From NCBI GenBank assembly GCA_028023455.1, contig JAQFVV010006197.1:16735254-16799253 (forward strand): a stretch of DNA of 64,000 nt, given 5' to 3'. Shown here piece by piece: positions 11,960 to 22,994 of the stretch (position 1 is its first letter; each line of letters opens with the position of its first letter). The notes under the pieces were generated by a model. It saw only the letters and a program-made list of their open reading frames with translations. It was not told the DNA's origin and ran no database searches. The stretch comes from Epiperipatus broadwayi (lineage: Eukaryota; Onychophora; Udeonychophora; Euonychophora; Peripatidae). The translations under genes were made by a program, and so were the position numbers.

Positions 11960-12460
11960 CAAATCCAAAACTCAACCAGACTAGCCAATAAAAAATAAAA
12001 GCAAAAACACAACCAATGGTTTCACTGCTACAAGCAGAATTCTCAAATGTAAAGAACTAAAACAACTCCATATTTATATTAAATGTTAACCACAAATCCA
12101 TTTACTTTCCATCCGCCTTTAATATTAAAGGAACTTTTAAATAGGTTAATTACTTCAGAATAATAAAATTTCAATAATAAAGATTCTTTAATTCTTTTTA
12201 TTTCATTTCTCTTAAAGAAGACAATCTTAGCTTCATCAAAATTAATAGTGTGACCTGTATCTTATTCTTGGACATACAAAGCAGAACTAAGATATTTATT
12301 TGTAACCCTGCTTTTATAAACCTTTATTCTTTCATTTAAACTCAAAATACTCTGACCTATATAAACCTTCTTACAAAAACAAGGGATAAAATACACTACA
12401 CCATGAAAAAGAAATAAAATATACTACACCAGAAATAGTCTTCCTATCAAAAAAAAATAT
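11960..12460 (-). mobile_element. Penelope-like element family A, 3' fragment with GIY-YIG part
   Basis: The minus strand of 12080-12400 translates in broken frames to the same GIY-YIG C-terminal region seen at 13060-13390 (VYIG, LNERIKV, TINFDEAK, then GW.VNGFV). The 3' UTR (11960-12080) is the reverse complement of 13400-13535, with the hairpin-GAAAC motif at 12013-12046. A short internal duplication of the CVVYF-coding part lies at 12385-12445. It is arranged head to head with the next entry, forming an inverted pair, an arrangement known for PLE insertions. Confidence 0.8.
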
Positions 12461-12489
12461 TTAAAAAAATTGTTTATATTTAAAGTTAT

Positions 12490-13535
12490 TTATTAGATAT
12501 GTGTATGATTGTTTGTAGTTGAGAATGATAAATTGAAGAAAATTGTAAATGAGTTTGTTTTGATCCTTCTATAAGATATGTGGTAAAAGGATGGGGGTTA
12601 GATTTTAAGTTAAAATTTTTAGATATTTTGGTGATTAAAAATGTGAAGGCAAATTTTTTAGTATGCAGTCATTTTGTTAAAAATAAAGAATTAAGGTCTA
12701 TAATTAAACCTGATAGTTATCAGTCTGTAGCTTATAAAGTAGTTGCTTTAAAAAATTATTGTTATGGAGATAATAAATTAAATAATTCTAGTGGGGTAGC
12801 TTTTTCAGAAAGATCAATTTTATAAAGATTATTTGAGTGTTGGCTACCCTGATAAATTTGTTAAAAGTATTTTATTTAATAATAATATTTGTAAGGATGT
12901 AAAGGATAGAGAAAAATATTTTATTTCTTTGCCTTTTAAATTGTCTTCTTATAAAATTGTATGTAAGAATAGCAATTTGTTTGGAAATAAGAAAAATTCT
13001 TGGAAGAGGAGTATTACTTTGAATAATTTATTAAATAATGCAAAGGAAATTTTTGATAGGAATACTATTCATGGTGTAGTGTATTTTATTCCTTGTTTTT
13101 GTAAGAAGGTTTACATAGGTCTGAGTAGTTTGAGTTTAAATGAAAGAATAAAGGTTCATAAAAGCAGGGTTACAAATAAATATCTTAGTTCTGTTTTGTA
13201 TGTCTTTGAAAAAGATACAGACCACACTATTAATTTTGATGAAGCTAAGGTTATCTTTTTTTGATAGAAATGAAATAAAAAGCATTAAAGAATCTTTGTT
13301 ATTGAACATTTACTATTCTGAAGCAATTAACTTATTTAAAAGTCCTATTAATATTAAGAGTGGATGGGAAGCAAATGGATTTGTGGGTAATGTTTAATAT
13401 AAATATGGTGTCATTTTGTAGTTCTTTACACTTGAGAAGTCTGTTTGTAGCAGTGAAACCATTGGTTGTGTTTTTGATTTTTTTTTTTTTTTTTGGCTAG
13501 CCTGGTTGAATTTTGGATTTGGGGTCATTTTAATT
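12490..13535 (+). pseudogene. Penelope-like element family A: RT C-terminus plus GIY-YIG endonuclease
   Basis: The frame at 12580-12825 covers the end of the RT (LKFLDILVIKN, matching the L.FLD..i segment after the PLE palm). 12833-13264 carries the linker and a GIY-YIG domain: VVYFIPCFCKKVYIG (the GIY and YIG strands), then LNERIKVHKSRV with the usual Arg/His region, and TINFDEAKVIFF. A frameshift near 13260 moves the C-terminal tail (NEIKSIKESLL...GWEANGFVGNV) to 13200-13397. The RT catalytic core is missing (5' truncated). The endonuclease of an intact PLE nicks target DNA for priming. The 3' UTR (13398-13535) holds the hairpin-GAAAC motif and ends in a T-rich run. Confidence 0.85.
13431..13466 (+). 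other. Hairpin-GAAAC-TTGG motif in PLE 3' UTR
   Basis: Reads CTTGAGAAG, a 4-bp hairpin (CTG-/CAG plus flanks, loop TTTGTAG), GAAACC and ATTGG. The equivalents on the minus strand at 12013-12046 and 55842-55876 keep the hairpin (CTGC/GCAG). It resembles the stem II-GAAA half of a hammerhead, but CUGAUGA is replaced by CUUGAGAA, so it is not a canonical ribozyme. Confidence 0.5.
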
Positions 13536-13793
13536 ATTTATTGATTAGTTTAGCTTTATGCTTGTAGTGTTTAAAAAGATATATGTATATATCAAACTCT
13601 CTTGTGTCCTGAAAAATATGAATGCTCTGTAACATATCTGTGTTGCATATGCATATATTTTTTTTGTATTTGGTATTAAATAATTGGAGATGATCTCATA
13701 TGTAAATATGGAATTAATGTCAATTGATCTATTATACATGCAATTAGATTGTAGGTGTACATATTGATTGTTTATGATTTATTCAATATATAT

Positions 13794-15619
13794 TGTAATG
13801 AAATTGTAATTAACGAGAAAGCTAAATGAGCTAAAAGGCTAACCAGCTACTCCGTTCACATCCATTACCACAAGCAAGAGAACATATAAATAAAATGAAT
13901 TTACATCTATACCCGATCAAACCTGCAACAATACGAATATTGCTACAAAGTTATCTTTCCTGATAGGACATCTCTCGGCTGCTGAAATTATTACAAATTT
14001 ACAGCACTTGGATGAATTTATAAATTTTATGAAAAATTATCAATACTATACAATAATTAACACATTTACTGTATTACTAGAAATAAATTCTAATTGATTA
14101 CGAAATATGCCCTACAAGCATATCACTCTGATTAGTTTGGTGAGAAAAGAGAGACAAGACATAAAGAGCTGTCCATTATTAAAACATTATTTAATACATA
14201 AAAAAAATACAAATAAGATATAATATTAAGGTATAATAAAAAATCATTAAAGATAAATAAGATAAGTTATATATAGTTCAATAATATTCATACTAATAAT
14301 AGTAATCATCTCCAATATATGAAATAATTTTAGTAAGTAGAATATTACCTTCCACTCCAGCGTATTACTAATAAAATATAATATATAGTTTATTTTACTA
14401 ATAATTAATTAAGCGATTAGATTTAAGTTCATTTGGCCATGTTACTGAAAGTATTTACACACATGACATATATTTTTTAAAAGTTTGATTTACCTAGGTT
14501 TTCTCGCAGTTAGAGTATATTCAGCGACAGTCATGTGGGTTATCCTACTTCTTTAGGAGAGACAGTTATTCTTGGGATCCGACTCCGATTTCTTCCATTC
14601 AGTTTATTTCCTCCATATTCTTTATGACATTCAGGTAGCAGTATAGCAGTGACAAGAACAGTAAGCTTTCAGGCAGGTGCAATATCTGCTGTTATTCATG
14701 GGTTGTGGTTGACCGTACAAGCAAGGTGGGTATGGATCAAACTAGCATCCATCTGAGGCCACCAGCCATGCATCCCTGAAGCTTCACAATTATAGTAGTG
14801 TTTGTTCATGGTCACTTGACCCAAAATTTCGACACTCTTCAAAAAAAAAAACAAAGTAAAGTCTTAGACAAAAAGCCTAATCAAAGTTTCTGCTCTCTCT
14901 TTTTTTTTTTTCTATATCTTAATTTTTTCTTTCTATAACTTTTTCCTTCATTGTTCACTGGAATATCATGTCCATTTCACACTTTTATTTCTACTTCCTT
15001 TCACAAACCTTTATATTTTTTTCTTTAATTTCAGAGTATCAGTTTTGATTGATTTTTTTCATTTTTTTTCAATAAAATCATTTTTATTTACATACAATGT
15101 CTTTTCTTTTCCTTTAAACAGTTACATATATTTCACTCATTTGAATGTGTAGTTTTACAGAAAAGATTCTTATCTTTACATAAACCTTCATAAATATCAG
15201 GTCTTAAATTATCTGACTCTTTTTTCTTTTAAACTTCCCTTTAAATCTTGATCATAAAATTAAATGATACAGGTTTAACCCTCTTCAACTTTATTATTAT
15301 TATTATTATTTTAAAATGTTGACTTTGAAGAGTAAAAGATATGAATATTTTTTTTACTCCCTTCCCTCTCTTTCATTTCATTACTGTAACATTTTCCTTT
15401 GTAATTAATTCTTAATCAGTTAAATTCTTTAAATCAATTCAAACGATTTAGATTTAAACACATTATAAATCTTGTAATACATTTTTTTTCTTTCAAGTTT
15501 ATTCTAAAATCTCTGTCTAGTTTTAAATACTATTTTATTTTTAAAAAAAAGCATATTTAATATTACTTGACATATTAAATATTTACATGTATGATCATGT
15601 GTGTGATCATCGCATTACA
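13794..15619 (-). repeat. 3' LTR of element 2 (uninterrupted)
   Basis: 1,826 bp. It aligns with 18879-19549, 21382-22070 and 22578-22994, i.e. the right LTR minus two insertions, and so gives the empty-site sequence for both. It contains a TTATTATTATTATTATT run near 15290-15310 that is shorter in the other copy. No ORF. Confidence 0.9.
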
Positions 15620-16500
15620 CCAACCTCACCTTTTTAAGAATTTAATGGATTGCAAGCCATTCAATTCTTAACTTAATTATTATTATTATTTGGATATCAT
15701 AATTACATATTCCTAACTTCCCAGTTAAATGATGATGAGAATTTTTTTTTTTTTATCGAGAGACAACCAGGCAACTACTTTCTCACTCAATTGACCACCT
15801 CAAATCTAACAAACCAATTTGATCTCAGTGTCTAATGAAAACAATGAGTGAGTCTTTGAGCTCACAGGATATCTCTGCTGCCCAATTAAACCTGTTCATA
15901 TGCAACCCTTTAACCTTTGATGTTCTTTAGAATGATAACTCTTAATATCTAAGTTTCTGGACTCTCAGAATTTATTACTGAAGTCTCTATATAAGAAGGG
16001 ATTCTTTATCCCTATATTTTTTATATTCATACAACTCTTAATATATAACATATTTTTTATAACTGGAATTTCCTATCCAGCAAGTCTCATTATGAGAAGG
16101 GATTCTTTATCCATATCTTCTCTCTATCACAACACTCCTTACACTGCAGAAACTCACCAGCACACTCATATAATACCAAGATGGCCTAGCAAGTTCCGAT
16201 ATAATCCTTTCAGAAATTACTGACCCTACACACCTTTGCCTCCATCTATAATCTCACCCACTACATTCTATACTTAATCTCTCCCTTAATATTGGTCTCT
16301 ATTTGTTATCTATAATTACTTCCTTTATGTCCTTTAAGCTGTGTGTCTATATATTTTTTCTCTCTTTGAATTCTATTGACATGCAAAATAACCATTGTAA
16401 CAAAATTCGGAAGGTTTATTTAAGATCTATGCTGCTTTGTAAAACCTCTAAAATCAGTTCTTTATAACTTTTTTTTTCAAGTATGAGTCCATTGTCATTA
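15620..16500. other. Internal 3' region of element 2, noncoding
   Basis: Between the gag-like frames and the 3' LTR. It has a small hairpin: GAATTTAATGGATTG at 15637 pairs imperfectly with CAAGCCATTCAATTC. A repeated sentence-like block (GAAGGGATTCTTTATCC, at 15996 and 16097) marks a degenerate ~100-bp tandem duplication. No pol motif was found. Confidence 0.5.
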
Positions 16501-16519
16501 ATCACAATCCCATGTCGAT

Positions 16520-18110
16520 TTAATAGTTGAACCATTGAAAACTTTCAATCATTAATTTGATGCTAGACTTTATTTGGAGGCTGCTTTTCCTTATTGGTCT
16601 GTATCTACTTGTTCTTGGATACTGATCCTGACCCTTATGTACCCTATATTCTATCTGTTCATTTGGATGCTTCCACTCGGTATCAATTTCAGTTTGTCTG
16701 ACTCCCTGCATTCCTTGATTCCTCTCTGGATAAATCTCCCTATTGTCCTCCTAATGACTTTTATAAGCATTCCATCCACTCTTGGTTATAGGTAGTTCCT
16801 TTGAAGGAGGTTTAAATTCATACCCCTCAACCCTTTGGTTATTCCTGGTACTATCTAAGGCATTGAGCAGTTCAGCGATTTTTTTGACCATTTTCCTCTC
16901 CATGCCTATAAGCATTTGCCCAACATTATTCGGAAAATTATGTCTAACGATCCGAATGATTTACCTTTCAGATAATGGTTTGGATGTTAGCGTGCATAGT
17001 CTTGCTACTTGATGATGAAAGAAGGCCATGAATGACTCCCCTGGTTCTCCATTTATCCTGCATGGCTTGGTGTAATATGTTTTCCTGGAGTTCCTCACTC
17101 CAATAATTAGATAGCAAAGACATCCGATACTCTGAAAACATTGTTGGTTTATGGAACAGTGAGTCCCAGCATGCTTGCAATTCCCCTTGTAAGTGACTGC
17201 ATGTGACTCCTATCATGGCTTCATCATTCATTTTATTAAATATGAAATATTTTTCCCAACTTCCAAGGTGCTCATAGGGTTTTCCCCTGGGTAACCAGAG
17301 AAGATTCATATTTTTAAGAATTTGTTGAATCCAGCAGAATTAGCTGTATTATTCCCATTGCTTATATCTGCATATTCAATAGTGCCTCTCAGTTCACTAC
17401 ATTTTATTTCCTTCTTTGCCATGCTAGTTTCCACTATTCTTACGCTCTCCTCTAATTTTGATTCTAAATTTTTTACAGTTTCTACTACTTGATTCATATC
17501 TAAACACACATTTGCCAGCACCTTGTTTATTTTCCAATCAAATCATTTCAATTTTTTCTTTTTGATCTAACTGACTTTTTTCTATTTTCTGATGCACTAT
17601 TTCTAATCTGTTATCTAAGTGTGCTAATTTTCTATCTGTTTCCTTTATAATATCCAGTTCTACTATTATATTGCTTCATGATTCTCGGTTCACAAAGTTT
17701 GAGCACCTTTACCTGTTTACCCAATATTTCTCTCGTACCTGACATCTGCTGTGAGCTTTGCCTCATATCTTCTATGGCATCCCTAATTCTTTGGCTAATG
17801 TCTTTTACCATTTTCTCACAAAATTCCTCCAACGTTATTTTATTGGACTCCTTCATTCTTTCTTTTCTGTCCTTCCATCCATTTATAAACTGTCGCTGCT
17901 CCTCTCTTATTTGAATGACCATACCTATTAAACTGCTTAAATCTATTTTCATTTTTAGTTTCACCTATTAAACTGCTTAAATCTATTTTCATTTTTAGTT
18001 TCTTGTTTATCCATCTCCACTCTCTGCCTCACCATTATTCTCCTTCAACCCTTCCAGTTCATTCCCTTGGGTGTCCATTTTCATTTGTGCCCTTGTATGC
18101 ATGTTTATTT
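16520..18110 (-). pseudogene. Gag-like polyprotein of LTR element 2, interrupted
   Basis: Minus-strand pieces follow one another: an ATG near 18105 (MHTRAQMKMDTQGNEL...), a charged helical N-terminus (17632-17964; REEQRQFINGWKDRKERM), a coiled-coil-like stretch (17306-17521; MNQVVETVKNLESKLEESV), then the capsid-like core (16968-17309; SWEKYFIFNKMNDEAMIG, LQGELQACWDSLF, MSLLSNYWSEELQENILHQA). The pattern of LqGeAq.WwdsL followed by yw resembles retrotransposon gag domains. The tail at 16520-16711 is basic. Stops separate the pieces. No zinc knuckle was seen. A 39-bp tandem duplication (about 17924-18002) inserts 13 codons near the N-terminus. Confidence 0.65.
17924..18002 (-). repeat. 39-bp in-frame tandem duplication in gag
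   Basis: The word CACCTATTAAACTGCTTAAA with its following 19 bases occurs twice, back to back and identical. At 13 codons it keeps the frame (KLKMKIDLSSLIG twice). Confidence 0.85.
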
Positions 18111-18878
18111 AAACAAATAAACCCTTGATATATATTTACTCTACTAATTACTTTTTATCATTTATTATTCTATTTCTGTTTGCTAATTTATTTATTTATT
18201 TATAATGATTGGCATTGGGTATGCTAGTCAATCCTAACCACAGCTGCTCATATTTACCCCTATGCCTACCTGCCCTAGACTCGTTTCCAATCCCTGCTAG
18301 GTTTTTAATTTCCTGTGGTTTGTAATCTACTCCACTTTGATTGCTTTAACAACACATATATATAATTCATTTTAACTTAACCGCTATAATTTATTCCATT
18401 ATGTATATGCTTCTCAATAACTTTTTCTAAATTTATTCATTATTCCCATTTGATTTCAATATGGTTCTACTTTTTTTTACGGCATTTATATAGATAATAT
18501 ATATGTATATCCAATTATTATAATTATAACACTCTTTCTTAAATTCTCCTCTTCCTGATTTGTAAAGGCTAACCAAACTATTCTTTATTCTGAACAATAG
18601 ATATGCAAAAAAAATTTTTTTCAAGAAAACCTTCTTAAAGTTACTTTTCCCTCCTTTCTCTTTCCTTTTTTTTTTCTACACATTTAACTTTGAAACATAT
18701 ATAACGTATTATAAAGCAAAGCAAAAAAAATTATTTTTTTCGTCTTTGTTTCTCACCAATTTATTTTATTGGAATTAATTTTATATATTTTTTTTTCGAA
18801 CAAGATTTCTACCCATTTGTGGTAACTGGCATGTGATTATGAACTATATAGTAGATATTCTGGACTAGCCCACAAAAT
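18111..18878. other. Leader region of element 2
   Basis: AT-rich, no ORF supported on either strand. Next to the 5' LTR the minus strand reads TGGGCTAGTCCAGAATATC, a candidate tRNA primer-binding site beginning with TGG. Confidence 0.5.
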
Positions 18879-19949
18879 GTAATGGAATTGTAATTAATGA
18901 GCAAGCTAAATGAGTAAAAGGCTAACCAGCTAACTCCTTTCACATCCATTACCACAAGCAAGAAAATATAAATATAAATGAATTTACATCTATACCTGAT
19001 CGAACCCACAACAATACAAAGATTGCTACAAAGTTATCTTTCCTGATAGGACATCTCTCGGCTGCTGAAATTATTACAAATTTACAGTGCTTGGATGAAT
19101 TTATAAATTTTACAGGAAATTATCAATACTATACAATAACTAACACATGTACTGCATTACTAGAAATAAATTCTAATTGATTACAAAATATGCCCTACAG
19201 GCATATTACTCTGATTAGTTTTGCGAGAAAAGAGAGACAAGGCATAAATAGCCATCCATTATTAAAACATTATTTAATATATAAAAAAATACAAATAAGA
19301 TACGATATTAAGTTATAATAAAAAATCATTAAAGATAAATAAGTTATATATAGTTCACTAACACTCATACTAATAATAGTAATTATCTACAATATATGAA
19401 ATAATTTTTGTAAGTAGAATATCATTTTCCACTCATGTATTACTAATAAAATCTAATATATAGTTCACTTTACTAATAATTAATTAAGCGATTAGATTTA
19501 AGTTCATTTGGCCATGTTACTGAAAGTATTTACATGTGTGACATATATACACCTTTACCCCTCTTAGCGATTGACTATTTAGCGATATTTCACAATAGTG
19601 ATCATCATCAACTTGTACCCACTCCTTCGATTTACAATCAATTTTTCACTTAAATGATCGGGAAAAAAATTTTTTTTTAAATTTTTTTGGCAGCCATCTT
19701 GAATTTTGTGTCACTGGTGACATCAGAGATAGGTATATTAAATTCATTTTACCCAAAAGCAAAAGTATATTATTGTAATATGCATACAGGTAATGACTTT
19801 GTTGTAATTGTATACACATACAATATTTTATTCATAAAACACTTAAAATATCTATAATTACTGAATCTGTAATACTGTATACATCATATATAATAACACA
19901 GCAAATGTTCATCCACTTTTTCTTTTAAAATATGTATATATGTTCTACA

Positions 19950-20293
19950 ATAATATCAACAAATTAAAAATCCTTCTCCTTTTTCTTTTCAAAAACTTTA
20001 TTTTCTTATCTCAATACTGAATATATACAGTATATATATTTATAATAATACAAAACTCCAACATTTCAACATTGATTTGTAATTAAATAATGTAAAAGAA
20101 AGAGTAATAAAATATAGCAGTGGGAGAGAGATATCCTTGAAAATGACTGTATGAAGATAAACAGTTGAAACATTGGAGTTTTGTATTATATAAATACTGT
20201 ATATACAGTATGTATATATGTTCAGTATTGAGATAAGAAAATAAAGTTTTTGAAAAGAAAAAGGAGAAGGATTTTTAATTTGTTGATAATATT
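19950..20293. repeat. Foldback with hairpin-GAAAC motif
   Basis: The left arm (19950-20065) and right arm (20170-20293) are reverse complements, e.g. TTAAAAATCCTTCTCC versus GGAGAAGGATTTTTAA. The right half contains CCTTGAAAATGACTGT, a hairpin ACTGT/ACAGT, GAAAC and ATTGGAG (20135-20176), the same layout as the 8-kb foldback but with a different stem sequence. Confidence 0.8.
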
Positions 20294-20303
20294 GTATACA
20301 TAT

Positions 20304-20386
20304 AAGTGTTGAATGTCTTTAGAAAAATTAAACTTTATTTGGATTATTTAAATAAAGTTTAATTTTTCTAAAGACATTCAACACTT
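20304..20386. repeat. Perfect 37-bp-arm palindrome
   Basis: Arm AAGTGTTGAATGTCTTTAG... (20304-20340) and its exact reverse complement (20350-20386), separated by a 9-nt loop. It lies right after the previous foldback in the same transposon. Confidence 0.95.
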
Positions 20387-22069
20387 GTATTAGATGATGA
20401 AATACTCCAATATATAAATACAGTACAGGAAAACTAAAATGCCATCATCACAAACTTTCAGGAAAACACTAAATATGAATATTAAACAGCGTGGATGTGT
20501 TTCTTAATTACAATATATTATTTTTAAAACACCTGGATAATTATGTAAAAATAGTTATTGACTTTGTAACTTTTTTTATAAACATGTTGTTTACATTCAA
20601 GTAGTTTCAAATCAAAAGAAAAATAACATTTTAAAATGCAAATGTCGAATTAGAAAAGTTTTAAAAGAAAAACAGATTGCATTTAATTAATAATCTTTCT
20701 ACTCGAACGGGGGGGGGGGGGGCACTATTACATTACTAAAAATATACAGTAAGAAAAATAAATCTAGCTATGTTTTAGAAAATTAGAAGTTAGATTTTTT
20801 ACTTTTAAAATAAGTTTTTTTTTTTTTCTAAAGTTGACTGCTTTACGATAAGCATTAAGCATATTGTTACTGTGGAGTACAGTAATAAGTCTTTATGTTC
20901 AATTAAATAATTAATAATTAAATATTGTTTTTTAATTTGAATAATTTCACATAAGTAATAAACATAAATGTACAGTAATATATACTGTAATACAAATTTT
21001 TTAAAAAAGCACTTCAGTATGGTTTTTTTTTTCATTACGATGAAAAATTTCTGCGGAAGAATATAAAAATTTTTAAATTCAAATTTAGTTTCACTTTCTC
21101 TTTCTTTTTGTTGTTCTGTACTTTTTAAAGTGAAAATATGCATTTTTTTTCCTAATGATATAAAACTTTTCTTTTTAGATACCATATTTAATCATCATTG
21201 TCATGAAAAAATCAAGAAAATCTTTGAGCTTGGAAACCAATGTGGATATTTTACGTTGACTGGAACCAACCAATTTTTTCCCCATAGACCCCCATTATAA
21301 TTACTTTTCTGTATACGATATTCTTGCTTAATGATGAGTTTTGGAGGACCAATAGCCATTGCTAAGTGGGGTAAAGGTGTATTTTAAAAGTTTGATTTAC
21401 CTAGGTTTTCTCGCAGTTAGAATATACTCAGCTGATGATCATGTAGATTATCCCATGTCTTTAGGAGAGACGGTTATTCTTGGGATCCGGCTCCGATTTC
21501 TTTCATTCAGTTTATTTCCTCCATGTTCTTTATGACATTCAGGTAGTGGTATAGCAGTGACAAGAATGGTGAGCTATCAGGCAGGCACAATATCTGTTGT
21601 TAATTCATGGGTTGTGGCTGACCATATGAGAAAGGTGGTATGGATCAAACTAGCATCCATCTGTGGCCACTAGCCATGCATCCCCGAAGCATTACAATTA
21701 TAGTAGAGCTTGTTCATGGTCACTTGACCAAAAATGTTGGTGCATTTCAAAAAAAAAAGTAAAGTCTTAGACAAGAAGCCTAATCAAAGTTTCTTCTCTC
21801 TCTTTTCCTTTCTTTTTTTTTTCTATATCTTAATTTTCCCTTTTTATAGCTTTTTCCTTCATTGTTCACTGGAATGTCATTATCTCCATTTCATACTTTT
21901 ATTTCTACTTCCTTTCACAAACCTTTATTTTATTTTTTTTAATTTCATAGTATCAGTTTTCATTGATTTTATCTTTTTCTTTTTTTTTCAATAAAATCAT
22001 TTTTATTTACATACAATGTCTTTTTTTTCCTTTAAACAGTTACATATATTTCACTTATCTTTACATAAA

Positions 22070-22577
22070 CCTATTTCTAATTATGTTTTTCAATGGAATT
22101 TTGTAAATATCAGTTTTTTGTTTACAACAAATTATGTGCTAGTATAGAGATGGTGATCATGTGATGTTTGATGGTTCAACACCAATCCTGCCTAATAGGA
22201 TAGTGGTGGCTATGGTTGTTTAAGAGCCAAAGACACCAAAATGTATGGGTGCTGAATTGAGTTCAGACCCATATGACTATATAAGCTATTGAGCTTAGAT
22301 TGAAGATATTAACAATGTTTTCAATTTCATTCTCATAGTTTTGTAGTAAAGTAGAGTTAAAAGGTGGCTGCTGGAGGGTTGCTTTAGATCCTAAGATCTA
22401 GGTGCAGTGCTCTCAGATCCAAGGCTCCTCACTGATGATGGCCACAAGCCAGAAATTAGTCTGGGGATATTGGATGAGTAGGCACTAGATAGGGATTTTA
22501 TGCACAAGCCTTCTGGCATCCATTGATTACTCTGTTTGGCACAGGGTGGCACTACTGTATGGGGAGTTTTGCCTTTT
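22070..22577 (+). mobile_element. HHR-bearing element, family B, inserted in LTR
   Basis: This block is absent from the sister LTR at about 15190-15215. It matches, inverted, 32505-32930 (shared words include ATGCACAAGCCTT, GGCATCCATTGATTACTCTG, TATGGGGAGTTTTGCC). Contents in order: a CAATCCTGCCTA-AGGA block, a conserved box CTGAATTGAGTTCAG + ACCCATAT (22252-22280), a hammerhead (22427-22466), and the 3' block. No ORF. The borders are approximate; a few LTR bases near 22070-22100 are rearranged. Confidence 0.75.
22427..22466 (+). ncRNA. Type I hammerhead ribozyme (copy 2, family B)
   Basis: CCUCA (22427-22431), CUGAUGA (22432-22438), stem II UGGC/GCCA with loop CACAA (22439-22451), GAAA (22452-22455), stem III UUAG (22456-22459), UC (22460-22461), UGGGG (22462-22466). 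Stem I pairs over 5 bp with one U-G wobble; stem II is a perfect 4 bp. Stem II differs from family A yet still pairs, which supports the fold. All core bases are intact. Confidence 0.85.
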
Positions 22578-22994
22578 TTTAAATTATCTGACTCTTTTCT
22601 TTTAAATTTCCCTTTAAGTCTTGATCATAAAATTAAATGATACAGGTTTAACCCTCCTCAACTTTATTAATATTATTATTTTAAAAATGTTGACTTTGAA
22701 GAGTAAAAGATATGAATCTCTTTTCACCCCCTTGCCTTTCTTTCATTTAACTACTATAACGTTTTCCTCTGTAATTAATTTTTAGTCAGTTAAATTCTTT
22801 AAATCAATTGAAACGATTTAGATTTAAACACATTATAAATCCTGTAATACATTTTTTTTTTTTTCAAGTTTATTCTAAAATCTCTGTCTAGTTTTAAATA
22901 CTATTTCGTATTTAAAAAAAAAACATATTTAATATTACTTGACATATTAAATATTTACATGTGTGATCACAGTGTGTGTGATCATCACAATACA

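Larger units (their letters stand above)
19550..21379. mobile_element. Non-autonomous DNA transposon (TA target) inside the LTR
   Basis: The ends are CACCTTTACCCC.CTTAGC (19550 on) and, inverted, GCTAAG.GGGGTAAAGGTG (to 21379), flanked by TA. The sister LTR at about 14471-14478 shows the uninterrupted site with one TA. TA duplication and CA..TG ends fit the Tc1/mariner-pogo group; the exact family is not recognised. No transposase is present; the one longer frame (20805-21185 minus, Lys/Phe rich) looks like low-complexity chance. It carries two internal foldbacks and a G14 tract (about 20709-20722). Confidence 0.85.
13794..22994 (-). mobile_element. LTR retrotransposon 2, gag-only (non-autonomous), with nested insertions
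   Basis: The LTRs at 13794-15619 and 18879-22994 both begin TGTAATG; the left one ends CATTACA and the right one AATACA. The flanks are TATAT on each side (13789-13793 and 22995-22999), a 5-bp target duplication. Minus orientation is supported by a purine-rich tract next to the left LTR (minus strand AAAAAGGTGAGGTTGG, 15620-15637), a TGGGCTAGTCCAG candidate primer site next to the right LTR (18857-18872), and gag-like frames on the minus strand. The internal region is only about 3.26 kb and shows no protease, RT, RNase H or integrase. It would depend on another element for enzymes. Confidence 0.88.
18879..22994 (-). repeat. 5' LTR of element 2, split by two later insertions
   Basis: The LTR parts are 18879-19549, about 21380-22070 and about 22578-22994. 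Over these parts it matches 13794-15619 at roughly 90% or better. The first interruption is a DNA transposon with a clean TA duplication; the second is a hammerhead-bearing element with less clean borders. Confidence 0.88.

Noticed and set aside
20709-20722. G14 tract as a functional signal
   Set aside because: An isolated homopolymer; a similar one at about 38036 has no shared context.
20805-21185. 126-residue minus-strand frame rich in Lys, Phe and Ile
   Set aside because: Low-complexity composition, lies inside a non-autonomous transposon, no domain recognised.
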